Source: CAYREX01 sp964423505 (GTDB lineage Bacteria > Fermentibacterota > Fermentibacteria > Fermentibacterales > JCC-6). Taken from it: DNA of 64,000 nucleotides. The translations under genes and the position numbers were made by a program. Numbering within the stretch: the stretch's first letter is position 1; every line of letters begins with the position of its first letter. A model generated the notes under the pieces. The model was given only the letters and a program-made list of their open reading frames with translations. It had not been told where the DNA came from and ran no database searches. Shown here piece after piece: positions 22,927 to 32,327 of this stretch. The stretch lies in contig CAYREX010000002.1 of the NCBI GenBank assembly GCA_964423505.1, forward strand, positions 248,001-312,000. The letters run 5' to 3'.

Positions 22927-24876
22927 CTACTCTATCACCATCACCCTGGCGGTGGACACCTGACCGGCCTGGTCGAGGTGCAGGAAGTAGACGCCCGGGG
23001 TCAGGCCGGCGGTGCTCCAGCTCACGCTGTGGCTGCCGGTGACGCTGCCCCTGAAGGGGGTGGAGACGAGCCGTCCGGTGACGTCGTAGACGTCGAGGGT
23101 GGCCGGGCCGTCGCCGGTTATGGTGACCATTGCGCTGGCCCTGACCGGGTTGGGGACGGATATGGCGGAGGAGGGCCGTACGACGTCGCCGCTCTGGTCC
23201 TCGATTCCTGTGACGCCCCAGACGGCCATCTGGACCGACGGGTCGCCCATGAGGTTGTAGCCCTCCCAGTAGTACTGGGAGCGGCCTCCGCCGCTGTAGT
23301 ACTCGTAGACCGCGAGCAGCCCGCCGTTGCAGAAGCCCTTGGCCCAGTGCACGCCGTCGTCCAGGAACCACTCCATCTCGGCGCGCTCCTGGATGTCGTC
23401 CTCGTCCCAGTAGGTTGACGGGACCGACCCGAAGAACCAGAGGCCGCCCCTGCCGGGGGTCCTGGTCCAGGTCTCGCACCAGGCGGTGGTCACGTCGTTG
23501 TAGGCGCCGGTGAGGCAGGAGTGGGAGAAGACGCCCGGGAGCATGTCCGAGTTGGTCAGCTGGTTGAAGTCGCTCTGGCCGAAGGACATGTCGCCCCAGC
23601 TGGTCTGACTGCCGTGACCGGAGAAGGTGAGCATCGAGGCGCCCGAGTTGAGGCTGGCTATGACGTCGGAGGCGTTGCCGCCCGAGTTGGGGTAGACCTT
23701 GTCGTAGGTGTAGCCCATGGGCGCGAAGAAGTTGTCGATGCAGTAGTTGTGCGTGCCCTCGGAGATGTCGTAGTTGTCGTTGCTGGCTATCCAGCAGGTG
23801 TTCTGGACCCAGGGCGTGGATCCGGAGACGTTCTCCTCGTAGTTGATGACCCTGTCGCCCATCATGACGGCCTGTCCCGTCTCCTGGACGGAGAACCGCC
23901 CGAGGAAGGCATCGGGGAAGTAGCCGCCGTCATCGAGGCAGGCGAAGTAGAGGTCGGTGCCGCTGCACTGGGTGGCATCGAACTCCGTGAGGTACTCGAC
24001 GTCGCCCACCAGCAGTACGTACTGCGGAGGGTTGGGCCAGGTCTCGATGGCGTCACGGATGTAGGCCTGGATATCGGTGTCCTGAGTTCCGGTGACGCTC
24101 AGGTCGACCATGGTCACGTCGAAGCCGATGCTCTCCTTCCAGGCGACGAAGTCGTCCATCCCGGTGGTCACGAAGTCCTCGTGGCCGATGATGAGGTAGG
24201 GTGCCGGGGGCGTGTCGCAGCCCTGCTCGTAGATGCCGTAGTTCTCGACCATGCCGGAGAGCATGCGCTCGAAGGGGGGAGCGTACATTCGCTCCGCCCG
24301 CTGATACGTCCTGGCCAGGTCGCCGCCGACGAAGTCGAGCTCGATGGTGGCCTCGGCGAGAAGGTCGCAGGTGCCGGAGGCGGCGCTCCAGCGGAGCGGC
24401 ATGACCTCGACGAGGGCGAGGTTCCTGCCCCGCATCTCGCCCGCATAGGTGACCCTTACCCAGTTGTGGGGGTATGCGACGCCAGTCTCGTATACCTCGT
24501 CGTTCATCTCCATGATGAAGCTGTCGCGAGGCTGGCTCTTCGGTGCGGACTCGATGCCCGGCTGGATGGGCCATGCGGGTCCGCTTATCGACTCCACGGT
24601 CTCGTCGCTGATGCTTACCTGCACCTCGGCGCCGCAGGGGATCTCGAGCCACGCCCGGTAGACCGGGACCCTGGGCATCGAGAAGTCGGCCAGGTTCTCG
24701 GCGCCCTCCATCGAGGGGAGCACGTAGTACTCGCCCCTGATGCTGAGCGTCTTGAACTCCGGCTGTGGTGCGCTGAGCTCGAGGACTGCGCCCTCCGGCG
24801 CGGTCTCGGTCAGCGTAAGGCCGCTGGCAAGCGCACAGCCTGCGATGGCCAGGAGGGGGATAGCGAGCCTCTTCAC
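22927..24876 (-). CDS. Secreted C25 (gingipain-like) peptidase with C-terminal sorting domain
   Basis: 649 residues from a GTG (GGAG five bases upstream) giving a signal peptide KRLAIPLLAIAGCALASG. A prodomain-like region (about 20-215) precedes the caspase-fold C25 domain (PYLIIGHEDFVTTGMDDFVAWKESIGFDV onward) with catalytic His in TFSGHGSQTSWG and catalytic Cys in VFSHSCLTGAYND. Residues after about 560 form an Ig-like domain (PNPVRASAMVTI, LDVYDVTGRLV, LTPGVYFLHL) typical of type IX secretion sorting domains. It is likely a surface or secreted cysteine protease. A strong terminator follows. The stand-alone gene lies downstream of an AT-rich 190-bp gap. Confidence 0.9.
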   Translation of the reverse strand: MKRLAIPLLAIAGCALASGLTLTETAPEGAVLELSAPQPEFKTLSIRGEYYVLPSMEGAENLADFSMPRVPVYRAWLEIPCGAEVQVSISDETVESISGPAWPIQPGIESAPKSQPRDSFIMEMNDEVYETGVAYPHNWVRVTYAGEMRGRNLALVEVMPLRWSAASGTCDLLAEATIELDFVGGDLARTYQRAERMYAPPFERMLSGMVENYGIYEQGCDTPPAPYLIIGHEDFVTTGMDDFVAWKESIGFDVTMVDLSVTGTQDTDIQAYIRDAIETWPNPPQYVLLVGDVEYLTEFDATQCSGTDLYFACLDDGGYFPDAFLGRFSVQETGQAVMMGDRVINYEENVSGSTPWVQNTCWIASNDNYDISEGTHNYCIDNFFAPMGYTYDKVYPNSGGNASDVIASLNSGASMLTFSGHGSQTSWGDMSFGQSDFNQLTNSDMLPGVFSHSCLTGAYNDVTTAWCETWTRTPGRGGLWFFGSVPSTYWDEDDIQERAEMEWFLDDGVHWAKGFCNGGLLAVYEYYSGGGRSQYYWEGYNLMGDPSVQMAVWGVTGIEDQSGDVVRPSSAISVPNPVRASAMVTITGDGPATLDVYDVTGRLVSTPFRGSVTGSHSVSWSTAGLTPGVYFLHLDQAGQVSTARVMVIE

Positions 24877-25067
24877 TTTAGCTCCTTTCGGCAGGGAGGG
24901 GGGATATTGATGCAATCACGTATATCATCGCGTATGTTCGCGCACGGATAGGTAAGATACGCCGGATGGGCCTGCCGGTAAAGACAGGACCCTGCAGGCG
25001 CATACCCACCTGTCCTGCATCTGAGCTAACCGTGGGCTTCCACAATGGTTCCCGGAGGGAGCGCTGC

Positions 25068-25412
25068 ATGGCCGTCGTCAGGAGAGCTTCGGACAGGAGG
25101 CTGCGGAGGTGCGAGGCACCCGGCTGGAGGGGCGGCAGGCAGGCCGTGCTGGCCGGTCAGGCGCAGGGCATCGACGGCTTCACGGTGCGCATGGTCACCC
25201 TAGGGCCGGAGGGCACCACGCCCAGGCGCGGTATGTCCGGAGAGCGGGTTCTGCTTGTCCTCTCCGGGGAGGTGATCCTCATGGACGGCGACGGAGCGAC
25301 GAGCATCCTCTCCAGCGGCGACGCGGCCCTGCTCTCCCCCGGGGAGAGGCACCATGTGGCCGCAGCGTCCGAGGGGGGCGCCGCCCTCCTCTCGGTGGAG
25401 GGGCAGCGATGA
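25068..25412 (+). CDS. Cupin-domain protein
   Basis: 114 residues, one cupin barrel: RMVTLGPEGTTPRRGMSGERVLLVLSGEVILMDGDG and the later LLSPGERHHVAAASE carry the two conserved cupin motifs with a His in the second. Metal ligands in motif 1 are incomplete, so it may be a binding rather than catalytic cupin. GGAGGGAG lies upstream of the ATG. It is convergent with the metH operon, 25 bp apart. No signal peptide. Confidence 0.75.
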   Translation: MAVVRRASDRRLRRCEAPGWRGGRQAVLAGQAQGIDGFTVRMVTLGPEGTTPRRGMSGERVLLVLSGEVILMDGDGATSILSSGDAALLSPGERHHVAAASEGGAALLSVEGQR

Positions 25413-25437
25413 CCGGGGACCGTCTGGCCGCCTGCGG

Positions 25438-27780
25438 TCAGCCTTCCCCGGCCGTCAGCCTCCTGGCCTCGTCCACCGCCCCGGGGGCGTCGGCGGCGTA
25501 GCCGGAGGCCCCGATGGCCTCGGCGTACTCCCTGCCCACCACCGCGCCTCCGACAAGAACCGGGACTCCGGGCAGCTCCTCAGAGACCAGGCCTATCACC
25601 TTCTCCATCTCCGGTGCGGTGGTGCTCATAAGAGCGGAGAGGGCGATGAGGTCGGCCCTCTCCTCCCGTGCCGAGGAGACTATCAGCTCGGCAGCCGCAT
25701 CGGTGCCCAGGTCGATGACCTCGAAACCTGCGTTGCGGAGGAAGAGACCCACGAGATCCTTTCCTATGCTGTGCACGTCGCCCCGGACGGTGGCCAGCAC
25801 GACCCTCCCCGTCCTGGGCCTGTCGCTCTCCTTCAGGTGTGGGGTAACCTCCCCCATGAGGTCCGACGCCGCCTCCGCAGCGGCTATGAGATGCGGCAGG
25901 AAGAGCTTCCTCTCCGAGTAGAGCCTGCCCACCTCCGACATCGCGGCTGCGAGTCCCCTCTCCAGTATCTCGCCGGCGGCTTCCCCCGACTCCAGGAGCT
26001 CCCTTGCCGCCGACGAGACGCCCCTCCTGTCTCCCGTGATGAGCCTGCGGCGGAGTATCTCCCAGAAGTCCGGGTCCTCCCCGTGAGGGACGAGGTCCGG
26101 CGAGGGCATCTCCACCGGATCCAGACCGCCGGTGAGGACGAGAGCCCCCTTCCATGCGCCAAGGACCACCGGGTCCAGCACGTCCATGATGGCCAGGTCC
26201 AGGCCGGCCGCCACAAGCGTCGACAGGAGCGCCGCGTTGACGACGGACCTCTCTGGCAGCCCGTGGGAGACGTTGGAGATGCCGGCGATCGTCAGCAGCC
26301 CCCTCTCCTTCAGCATCGCGTGGGTGCGGATGGTGACCCCTGCGTCCCCGCCGGAGCCGACCGGCGTCACGACCGGGTCCGCCACTATCCTTCCGGCTGG
26401 CAGCCCCATCTCCCCGAGCGTGCGGATGCCCCGCTCCAGCTTCGCGACCCTCTCCTCCGGCGTCTCCCCCGGACCCTCGGCGTCCAGCGGGAGCAGGACG
26501 GCGTAGCCGCCGTGTCTGAGGAGCACAGGCACCAGCCGCTCCATCACCTCCGGCTCGCAGGTGAGCGAGTTCAGCAGGGCTATGCCGGCCAGCGACTCGA
26601 AGGCCTCCCGGACCAGGCCGGGGGAGGAGAGGTCGACGGAGAGCGGGGGGCCCATGGCGAGCCTGGAGAAGACCTCCGACACGAAGCCTTCGGGGAGCAT
26701 CCTCTCGAGGCCCAGGTTCACGTCTATGACGTCCGCCCGCCCCTGGGCCCTGGCAAGCGAGGTGACCGCCATGAAGTCGCCGGCGCGGAGCGATGCCCGC
26801 AGCCTCCTCCTGCCGGTGGGGTTTATGGACTCTCCCACGGCAAGGGTGCGGCGGCCGAGGGGGACTATCCTGTCCATGGAGGTCAACGCCCGGAGCTCCT
26901 CCCGCTCCACCTCCTCGGCCGGCCTGCGGCCGACGGTCCGGACCATCGCCTCGACGTGTGCGGGGGTTGTACCGCAGCACCCGCCAAGCACGGAGGCGCC
27001 GGCCCAAGCCATGTCCTCCGCCCACCCGGCCATCCTCTCCGGGGAGAGCTCGTAGCGACCACCTGTCGGAAGGCCGGCGTTCGGCTCCACGACTACCGGC
27101 CTGCCGGAGAACCGGACCAGCTGCTGGGTCACGGGGAGCATTGCCTCCGGGCCGGTACCGCAGTTGGTCCCGACCGCGTCGACGGGAAGCTGCCCCGCCA
27201 GGAGGGCCAGGGCGGTCGGAGAGCAGCCGGTCAGCGAGACGCCGCCCCTCTCGAAGGACATCTGGGCCGATACGAAGGCGTCCGGCACCGCGTCGCGCAC
27301 CGCCAGGACGGCGGCCTTGAGCTCCCCGGGGTCCGAGAATGTCTCCAGGAAGAACGCCTCGATGCCCTCTCCTGCAAGCGCCTCCGCCTGCGCCGAGAAC
27401 ATCCGGTATGCCGAGGCCCAGTCCAGCTCTCCCGAGGGCCTCATGAGGAGGCCGGTCGGGCCCATGCTGGCGGCAACTACCGCCCGGTCACCCACCTCCT
27501 CCAGGGCTATGCGGGCCAGGGCGGAGCAGGCCTCCGCCGCCCGGCGGTCGCTGCCGAGCTTCGCCGCAGTGCCGCCGAAGGTGCAGGTCAGCACCACGTC
27601 CGCCCCGGCCTCGACGTACTCCCGGTGCATTCTGCGCACCAGGCCTCCGTGGCCCAGCGCCCACTTCTCGGTGGGTACGCCCGGCGGCATGCCCCACTCC
27701 ATAAGGAGGGTGCCGCAACCGCCGTCCAGGAAGACGACCCGCTCGGAGAGCAGCCTTCTCAGCCCGTTCGCGGAAGCCAT
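25438..27780 (-). CDS. metH: Cobalamin-dependent methionine synthase (without activation domain)
   Basis: 780 residues in MetH order: homocysteine-binding barrel (about 1-300; zinc ligands in GTNCGTG and GGCCGTTP), pterin/methyl-THF domain (about 320-560; AVGESINPTGRRRL, VIDVNLG), cobalamin cap helices (about 575-660) and B12 Rossmann domain with DVHSIGKD (DxHxxG, axial His) at about 675. The C-terminal AdoMet reactivation domain of the 1200-residue E. coli enzyme is missing but encoded separately by the overlapping upstream gene. It methylates homocysteine to methionine in the cytoplasm. The start overlaps that gene by 22 bp. Confidence 0.93.
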   Translation of the reverse strand: MASANGLRRLLSERVVFLDGGCGTLLMEWGMPPGVPTEKWALGHGGLVRRMHREYVEAGADVVLTCTFGGTAAKLGSDRRAAEACSALARIALEEVGDRAVVAASMGPTGLLMRPSGELDWASAYRMFSAQAEALAGEGIEAFFLETFSDPGELKAAVLAVRDAVPDAFVSAQMSFERGGVSLTGCSPTALALLAGQLPVDAVGTNCGTGPEAMLPVTQQLVRFSGRPVVVEPNAGLPTGGRYELSPERMAGWAEDMAWAGASVLGGCCGTTPAHVEAMVRTVGRRPAEEVEREELRALTSMDRIVPLGRRTLAVGESINPTGRRRLRASLRAGDFMAVTSLARAQGRADVIDVNLGLERMLPEGFVSEVFSRLAMGPPLSVDLSSPGLVREAFESLAGIALLNSLTCEPEVMERLVPVLLRHGGYAVLLPLDAEGPGETPEERVAKLERGIRTLGEMGLPAGRIVADPVVTPVGSGGDAGVTIRTHAMLKERGLLTIAGISNVSHGLPERSVVNAALLSTLVAAGLDLAIMDVLDPVVLGAWKGALVLTGGLDPVEMPSPDLVPHGEDPDFWEILRRRLITGDRRGVSSAARELLESGEAAGEILERGLAAAMSEVGRLYSERKLFLPHLIAAAEAASDLMGEVTPHLKESDRPRTGRVVLATVRGDVHSIGKDLVGLFLRNAGFEVIDLGTDAAAELIVSSAREERADLIALSALMSTTAPEMEKVIGLVSEELPGVPVLVGGAVVGREYAEAIGASGYAADAPGAVDEARRLTAGEG

Positions 27781-28379
27781 GCCGTCACCCCCGTGGTGCT
27801 CTTGACCGGTTCCATCATGAACGAGCCGGGGAGCAGTGAGACGCCGGTCCCGTCTCCCCCCAGCAGATCGATTATGGTGGCCTGAGCCGACAGGTCCAGG
27901 TCGCCGTACCCGGGCGCGATGCTGACCCCGGGCACGAGGCCGGCCACCCCGGCCGCGAGCGCCCTCCTGGTCTCCCGGGCCAGGTTCTCCACCATCACCG
28001 AGGCGGCGGAGTCGAGCAGGAAGGCGTCCAGCTCCTCGCCGGAGCCGGCCAGCTCCGATACCACCCGCTCCGGGGCGGGCCCCAGGGTCGCCAGGTGTAC
28101 CGAGAGCCGCACGGCGCCCTGCAGGCGCCTTCCCAGGCCGCTGCCGCGGAGCACGGAGCCGGCGGTCCGGACAGCATCCTCGTCGATGCGCTCCACATCG
28201 GACAGCCTTGCCCTCCCGACCGGTGCGGCCAGGTCCAGCAGAGCCGATATCGCCCTCTCCACGCGCTCCTCCAGGCCCTCCGCCCGTTGGGGCGGACAGC
28301 CGCTCCTGGCGAGCACCTGCCGGCTCCCCGGTGCGACGAGATGCGGCTCGGGACTTATCAGCCTGACAGCCGGGTCCAT
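27759..28379 (-). CDS. Stand-alone methionine synthase activation (AdoMet-binding) domain protein
   Basis: 206 residues. The helical N-terminus and the core VENLARETRRALAAGVAGLVPGVSIAPGYGDLDLSAQ, followed by LLPGSFMMEPVKSTTGVTAW, match the MetH activation domain, including the RxSPGYG-type AdoMet loop (here VSIAPGYG, the Arg replaced). It would supply reductive methylation of cob(II)alamin for the truncated MetH downstream, as in other bacteria with split MetH. ATG at 28379 overlaps the end of the upstream MTHFR fusion by 22 bp, and its own end overlaps metH by 22 bp. Confidence 0.85.
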   Translation of the reverse strand: MDPAVRLISPEPHLVAPGSRQVLARSGCPPQRAEGLEERVERAISALLDLAAPVGRARLSDVERIDEDAVRTAGSVLRGSGLGRRLQGAVRLSVHLATLGPAPERVVSELAGSGEELDAFLLDSAASVMVENLARETRRALAAGVAGLVPGVSIAPGYGDLDLSAQATIIDLLGGDGTGVSLLPGSFMMEPVKSTTGVTAWLPRTG

Positions 28380-30184
28380 GTCTCCGACAGCCTCCTCACG
28401 GTCCCGAAGCCGCCGGCCAGGTAGACCCCGGCGCAGCGGCCCGAAAGCTCCTCCATCAGCCGGGCCGTCATCTCCTCCGAGCGGGATGCGACCCCGCTGT
28501 CGTCCATTCCGGAGAGCTCATCCAGAACGCGCTCGGGTACCCGTATCCCGGGCACCTCCGTCGCCAGGTAGGAGGCGGAGGCGAAGCTCCGGAACGGCAT
28601 GAGGGCCACCAGGACCGGCATCTCCTCCAGCAGCTCGGCGTGGACGTCAAGCTCCCGGGCCGAGAAGACCGGCTGCGTTATGAAGAACCTGCAGCCGGCA
28701 CCGAAGCGCCTGGCCGCCTTCGCGGCGGCATCGCCGGAGCCGAGGGAGAGGGCGCTGCCAGGGAAGAGGTAGGCGCCGGCGCCGATGCTCCTGCCGTTCA
28801 GGTCGCGCCCCTCCCTCAGCCTCTCGATGAGCTCCAGCGTCTCGTCGGTGGAGAGGTCGTACACCGCCGATGCTTCGGGGTAGTCGCCGAGCGAGGGCGG
28901 GTCGCCGGATATCAGGAAGACCGTCTTCAGCCCGGCCCCGGCCATGGCCAGGAGGTCCGCCTGTATCCTGGTCAGGCCCCTGTCACGCAGGGCGAAGTGT
29001 ACCACCGGCTCCACTCCCAGCCTCTCCCGCAGGGCTAGACCGGTTATCGAGGGGGAGACCCGCACCCGGCCCATGGGGGAGTCGGGGATGCTCACCGCCA
29101 GCGGACCGACCGCGGAGAGCCTGGCGGCCCTCTCCAGGAAGCGGGAGAGGTCTCCTCCCCTCGGGGGCAGCAGCTCCGTTACCAGCGCGGTGCGCGAGCT
29201 GATGGCAGCGGCGAGCCGAGGAGGAGCCTCCTCCGCGCGCCGGGCGGATGCCGGCCTCTCGCCGCTCCAGGAGATCGTGACCCGGGTCCTCTCCCCGGAG
29301 CGGAGGCGCCGGGCAAGCAGGGAGATGAACTCCGGGGTGGTGCCGCAGCAGCCGCCCACGACAGCGGTGCGGTCGAGGCACGAGAGCATGCACCTGACGT
29401 AGTGGGCCGGGTTGTCCGGGAAGACGAATGAGCCGTCCATGTACCGCCCTACCCCGGAGTTCGGCTCGAGCAGCACCGGGAGGTCCGAGGCCGAGAGCAG
29501 CCTTCGGTGCACGTCGAGGAACTGGAGCGGGCCTATCCCGTGGTTGGCGCCCAGCGCGTAGACCCCGGAGCCCGCGAAGACCTCCAGGCACTTCGACAGG
29601 GAGTAGCCGGCAGGAGTGACCAGGTCCTGGCCGAAGGTGAAGCTGACCGCCACCGGGACGGCCGTATCCACCGCTCGGACTACGTCCAGTATCCCCATGG
29701 CCTGCAGGGGGTCCACCTGGGTCTCCAGCAGGAGCAGGTCCGCGCCTCCGTCGAGGAGCCCCTCCACCTGCGGCAGGAAGGTCTCCCTCAGCACTGCCGG
29801 GTCCCTCTGCGCCGGACGGAAGGAGTGCTCCGGGTCCAGCGGGCCTATCGAGCCGGCCACCAGGCAGTCTCCGGTGGCCCGCGCGAGATCGGCCGCCACG
29901 GCGTTTATCTCGCGGCACCTCTCCGCCAGCCCCCTGGCGTCCAGCCTCCTGAGGTTCGCGTCGAAGGTGTCGGTGGTCATCAACCTGGCGCCTGCGCCGG
30001 CGTAGTCCCGGTGGACGCTGGCGAGTATCTGGGGTGCTCTCACCACGGCCTCGCAGGCCAGGTAGCCTGCCGGGAATCCCAGAGAGAAGAGGAACTGCCC
30101 TATGGCGCCGTCGGCCAGGAGCGGCTCGCCGCCGGTCGGGTCCGGGAGGGCCCTGCGGGAGCGGCCGGGTCCCGGCCGGTTCAA
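28358..30184 (-). CDS. Bifunctional homocysteine S-methyltransferase / methylenetetrahydrofolate reductase
   Basis: About 608 residues. Residues up to about 290 are a homocysteine S-methyltransferase barrel (LLADGAIGQFLFSLG, GANHGIGPLQ, VGGCCGTTPEF with the zinc cysteines); the second half is a MetF-type reductase (TELLPPRGGDLSRFLERA, KTVFLISGDPPSLGDYP, FFITQPVFSARELDV). This is the YitJ-like fusion that reduces methylene-THF and methylates homocysteine. The start is uncertain: a TTG at 30184 lies just after the epimerase stop, without a good ribosome site. It opens the methionine gene block followed by the activation domain and metH. Confidence 0.88.
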   Translation of the reverse strand: MNRPGPGRSRRALPDPTGGEPLLADGAIGQFLFSLGFPAGYLACEAVVRAPQILASVHRDYAGAGARLMTTDTFDANLRRLDARGLAERCREINAVAADLARATGDCLVAGSIGPLDPEHSFRPAQRDPAVLRETFLPQVEGLLDGGADLLLLETQVDPLQAMGILDVVRAVDTAVPVAVSFTFGQDLVTPAGYSLSKCLEVFAGSGVYALGANHGIGPLQFLDVHRRLLSASDLPVLLEPNSGVGRYMDGSFVFPDNPAHYVRCMLSCLDRTAVVGGCCGTTPEFISLLARRLRSGERTRVTISWSGERPASARRAEEAPPRLAAAISSRTALVTELLPPRGGDLSRFLERAARLSAVGPLAVSIPDSPMGRVRVSPSITGLALRERLGVEPVVHFALRDRGLTRIQADLLAMAGAGLKTVFLISGDPPSLGDYPEASAVYDLSTDETLELIERLREGRDLNGRSIGAGAYLFPGSALSLGSGDAAAKAARRFGAGCRFFITQPVFSARELDVHAELLEEMPVLVALMPFRSFASASYLATEVPGIRVPERVLDELSGMDDSGVASRSEEMTARLMEELSGRCAGVYLAGGFGTVRRLSETWTRLSG

Positions 30185-30188
30185 GGTA

Positions 30189-31142
30189 TCAGCCGCCTGG
30201 ACGCGGACTGCCGTCTCCGTCGCGCATGAACCGGACGGTCCGCTCCAGTCCCTCGTAGAAGCCCGCAACCGGCTCGTAGCCCAGTACCCGCCGCGCCAGG
30301 GAGATGTCCGCCCTGCTGTGGCGTACGTCCCCCGCCCTAGCGGGTCCGTGGACCGGCTCGACGTCCGTCCTGCCGGTCAGCTCGGAGAGGGAGCCGGCCA
30401 GCCGGTTCACCGTGATGCTGTCACCGCAGGCCACGTTGATGACCATGCCCGGTGCCTCCTCCGCCTCCGCGGCGAGCAGGTTGGCGTGTACGACGTTGCC
30501 GATGAAGGTGAAGTCCCGGGACTGCTCCCCGTCGCCGTTGATGACCGGGCTCCTCCCCTCCAGGAAGGCCCTGGTGAAGAGGGGTATCACGGCGGAATAG
30601 GGGCTGCACGGGTCCTGGTGGGGACCGAACACGTTGAAGTAGCGCAGGGCGACCGTCTCCAGCCCGTAGATGTGGTTGAAGACCTGGAAGTACTTCTCCC
30701 CCGCCAGCTTGCTCACTGCGTAGGGGGAGAGGGGCCTCACGTGGAGGTCCTCGCTCTTCACCTGCTGCGGTGCGTCCCCGTAGATGGAGGAGGAGGAGGC
30801 GAAGACCACTCTCCTGCAGCCGGCCTCGAGGGCCGCGTGGAGCACGTTCAGGGAGCCCTGGACGTTCACGTCGTTGGTGGTGATGGGGTCTGCTATCGAG
30901 CGGGGCACGCTGGGAAGGGCTCCCTGGTGGAAGACCACCTCGACGTCGCGCATGACGCTCTGGACTATGTGGTAGCTGCGCAGGTCCCCCTCGACCACCT
31001 CGATGTCCTCCCGGATGTCCCGGATGTTCGACCAGTGTCCTGTGGAGAAGTTGTCGAGGATCCTCACGTCCAGGCCCCGCCGCAGGCACTCCCTCGCTAT
31101 GTTGCTGCCGATGAAGCCGGCCCCGCCGGTTATCAGGTACAT
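30189..31142 (-). CDS. NAD-dependent nucleotide-sugar epimerase (GalE/WbpP-like SDR)
   Basis: 317 residues. The extended-SDR signatures are clear: TGGAGFIGSNIAREC (NAD-binding, residue 5 on), SSSSIYGDA, YAVSK catalytic pair (about 144-148), and RYFNVFGPHQDP. The pattern with VFGPHQDPCSPYSAVIPLF matches UDP-glucose/UDP-GlcNAc 4-epimerases. It would supply galactose-type precursors for surface glycans, perhaps for the flippase and ligase encoded elsewhere in the window. GGAGGGCGA precedes the ATG. It sits between hydE and the methionine genes on the same strand. Confidence 0.9.
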   Translation of the reverse strand: MYLITGGAGFIGSNIARECLRRGLDVRILDNFSTGHWSNIRDIREDIEVVEGDLRSYHIVQSVMRDVEVVFHQGALPSVPRSIADPITTNDVNVQGSLNVLHAALEAGCRRVVFASSSSIYGDAPQQVKSEDLHVRPLSPYAVSKLAGEKYFQVFNHIYGLETVALRYFNVFGPHQDPCSPYSAVIPLFTRAFLEGRSPVINGDGEQSRDFTFIGNVVHANLLAAEAEEAPGMVINVACGDSITVNRLAGSLSELTGRTDVEPVHGPARAGDVRHSRADISLARRVLGYEPVAGFYEGLERTVRFMRDGDGSPRPGG

Positions 31143-31183
31143 TCGCCCTCCGCTTCCTCTTGTGCCCCCTGTGCCGGGGGAAG

Positions 31184-32302
31184 CTACCTGCCGACCGTCC
31201 CCGGCCGCAAGCCCCCACCGGCCCGGGGCATGCGCCTCATCCTGCTGCCGTAGTGCGGAGGGTCGCCCGAGTCTCCGAGGACCAGCCTTCTTCCCATGGC
31301 GCCGCTCCTCCCGGCAAGCTCGTCCAGCAGCTCCGCCGGTGAGTCGGCAACCGTTCCCTTGCCGGGGTAGATTACGTATCCGCTCCTGTAGGGCTCCGGC
31401 GTGAGGTTCGGCATGACCACGTTGGCGCCGGCCGAGAGCGCCCTCTCCAGGCCGTTCGTGGCCAGGGTCTGCAGGGCCGTCGTTGCCGCTATGTTGAGGT
31501 CGGGCACCATGAGCCTGAGCAGGGCTGTCATCCTCAGCGTCAGCAGCACTCGCGCATCGGGGCCCGGCAGCGAGTCCCTCTCCTCCCACAGCGGGGTGCC
31601 CTCGCAGGGGACCAGCGGGCCCATGCCCACCATGTCGACGTCCGCCTCCCTCATGGCCAGGAGGTCCCGGGCCAGGCTCTCCGTGGTCTGTCCGGGAAGG
31701 CCGACCAGCACCCCGGTACCGGTCTGCCACCCGGTGTCCCGCAGGTGCCGGAGGACCTGGAGACGCCCCTCCCACGTGCCGTCCTCCTCCGGGTGGAACC
31801 TCGCGTAGAGCCCAGGGTCGAAGCTCTCCATCCGCAGCAGGTATCTGTGCGCACCGGCTCGGCGAAGCCGGTCAAGGAGACCGGGGGGCAGCTCGCCCAT
31901 GGAGAGGACCATCCTGGTGCCCGGCATCTCCTCCCGCACGGTCTCCAGTACGCCCGTCACCGTCTCCAGGAGCGACTTCGAGGGCAGCTCGCCCGACTGG
32001 AGCAGGAACGAACGCAGGCCCAGCCCGTAGCCGCCCCGGATGGCCCGGACGACCTCCTCCCGGGACATCTCGTAGCGGACAGCCTCCGGGTTGCCCGCAC
32101 GGAGACCGCAGTAGAGGCAGCCCCGCCCGCACCTGCTGGAGACCTCCACGAGCCCGCGTAGGTAGACCCCGTCGCCGACGGAGGCCCGGAGGGCCGCGTC
32201 GGCTGCCTCGAACAGCTCGGGGTCGTTACCGCCTCCGGCCAGCATGCCGGAGAGTCGCTCCGGTCGGAGCCGGTCCGGGAAAGCGCCGGATGAATGGGTC
32301 AA
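31184..32302 (-). CDS. hydE: [FeFe]-hydrogenase maturase HydE (radical SAM)
   Basis: 372 residues from a TTG; an ATG at codon 20 is an alternative. Radical-SAM motif RCGRGCLYCGLRAGN (C-x3-C-x2-C), then SFLLQSGELPSK, LPGQTTESLARDL, VDMVGMGPLVPCEGTP, ATTALQTL and VVMPNLTPEPYRSGYVIYPGK, which together mark HydE rather than BioB or PylB. HydE works with HydF and HydG to build the diiron subcluster of [FeFe]-hydrogenase. HydF and HydG are not in this window, so they must lie elsewhere. It implies fermentative hydrogen metabolism. It follows the redoxin gene by 25 bp. Confidence 0.88.
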   Translation of the reverse strand: MTHSSGAFPDRLRPERLSGMLAGGGNDPELFEAADAALRASVGDGVYLRGLVEVSSRCGRGCLYCGLRAGNPEAVRYEMSREEVVRAIRGGYGLGLRSFLLQSGELPSKSLLETVTGVLETVREEMPGTRMVLSMGELPPGLLDRLRRAGAHRYLLRMESFDPGLYARFHPEEDGTWEGRLQVLRHLRDTGWQTGTGVLVGLPGQTTESLARDLLAMREADVDMVGMGPLVPCEGTPLWEERDSLPGPDARVLLTLRMTALLRLMVPDLNIAATTALQTLATNGLERALSAGANVVMPNLTPEPYRSGYVIYPGKGTVADSPAELLDELAGRSGAMGRRLVLGDSGDPPHYGSRMRRMPRAGGGLRPGTVGR

Positions 32303-32327
32303 GGAGGGGGCGGCTCCGCTCGCCCGG

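Noticed and set aside
23521..24951. A 476-codon plus-strand frame opposite the C25 peptidase
   Set aside because: Antisense to a well-supported gene with catalytic His and Cys; no family match and no ribosome site.
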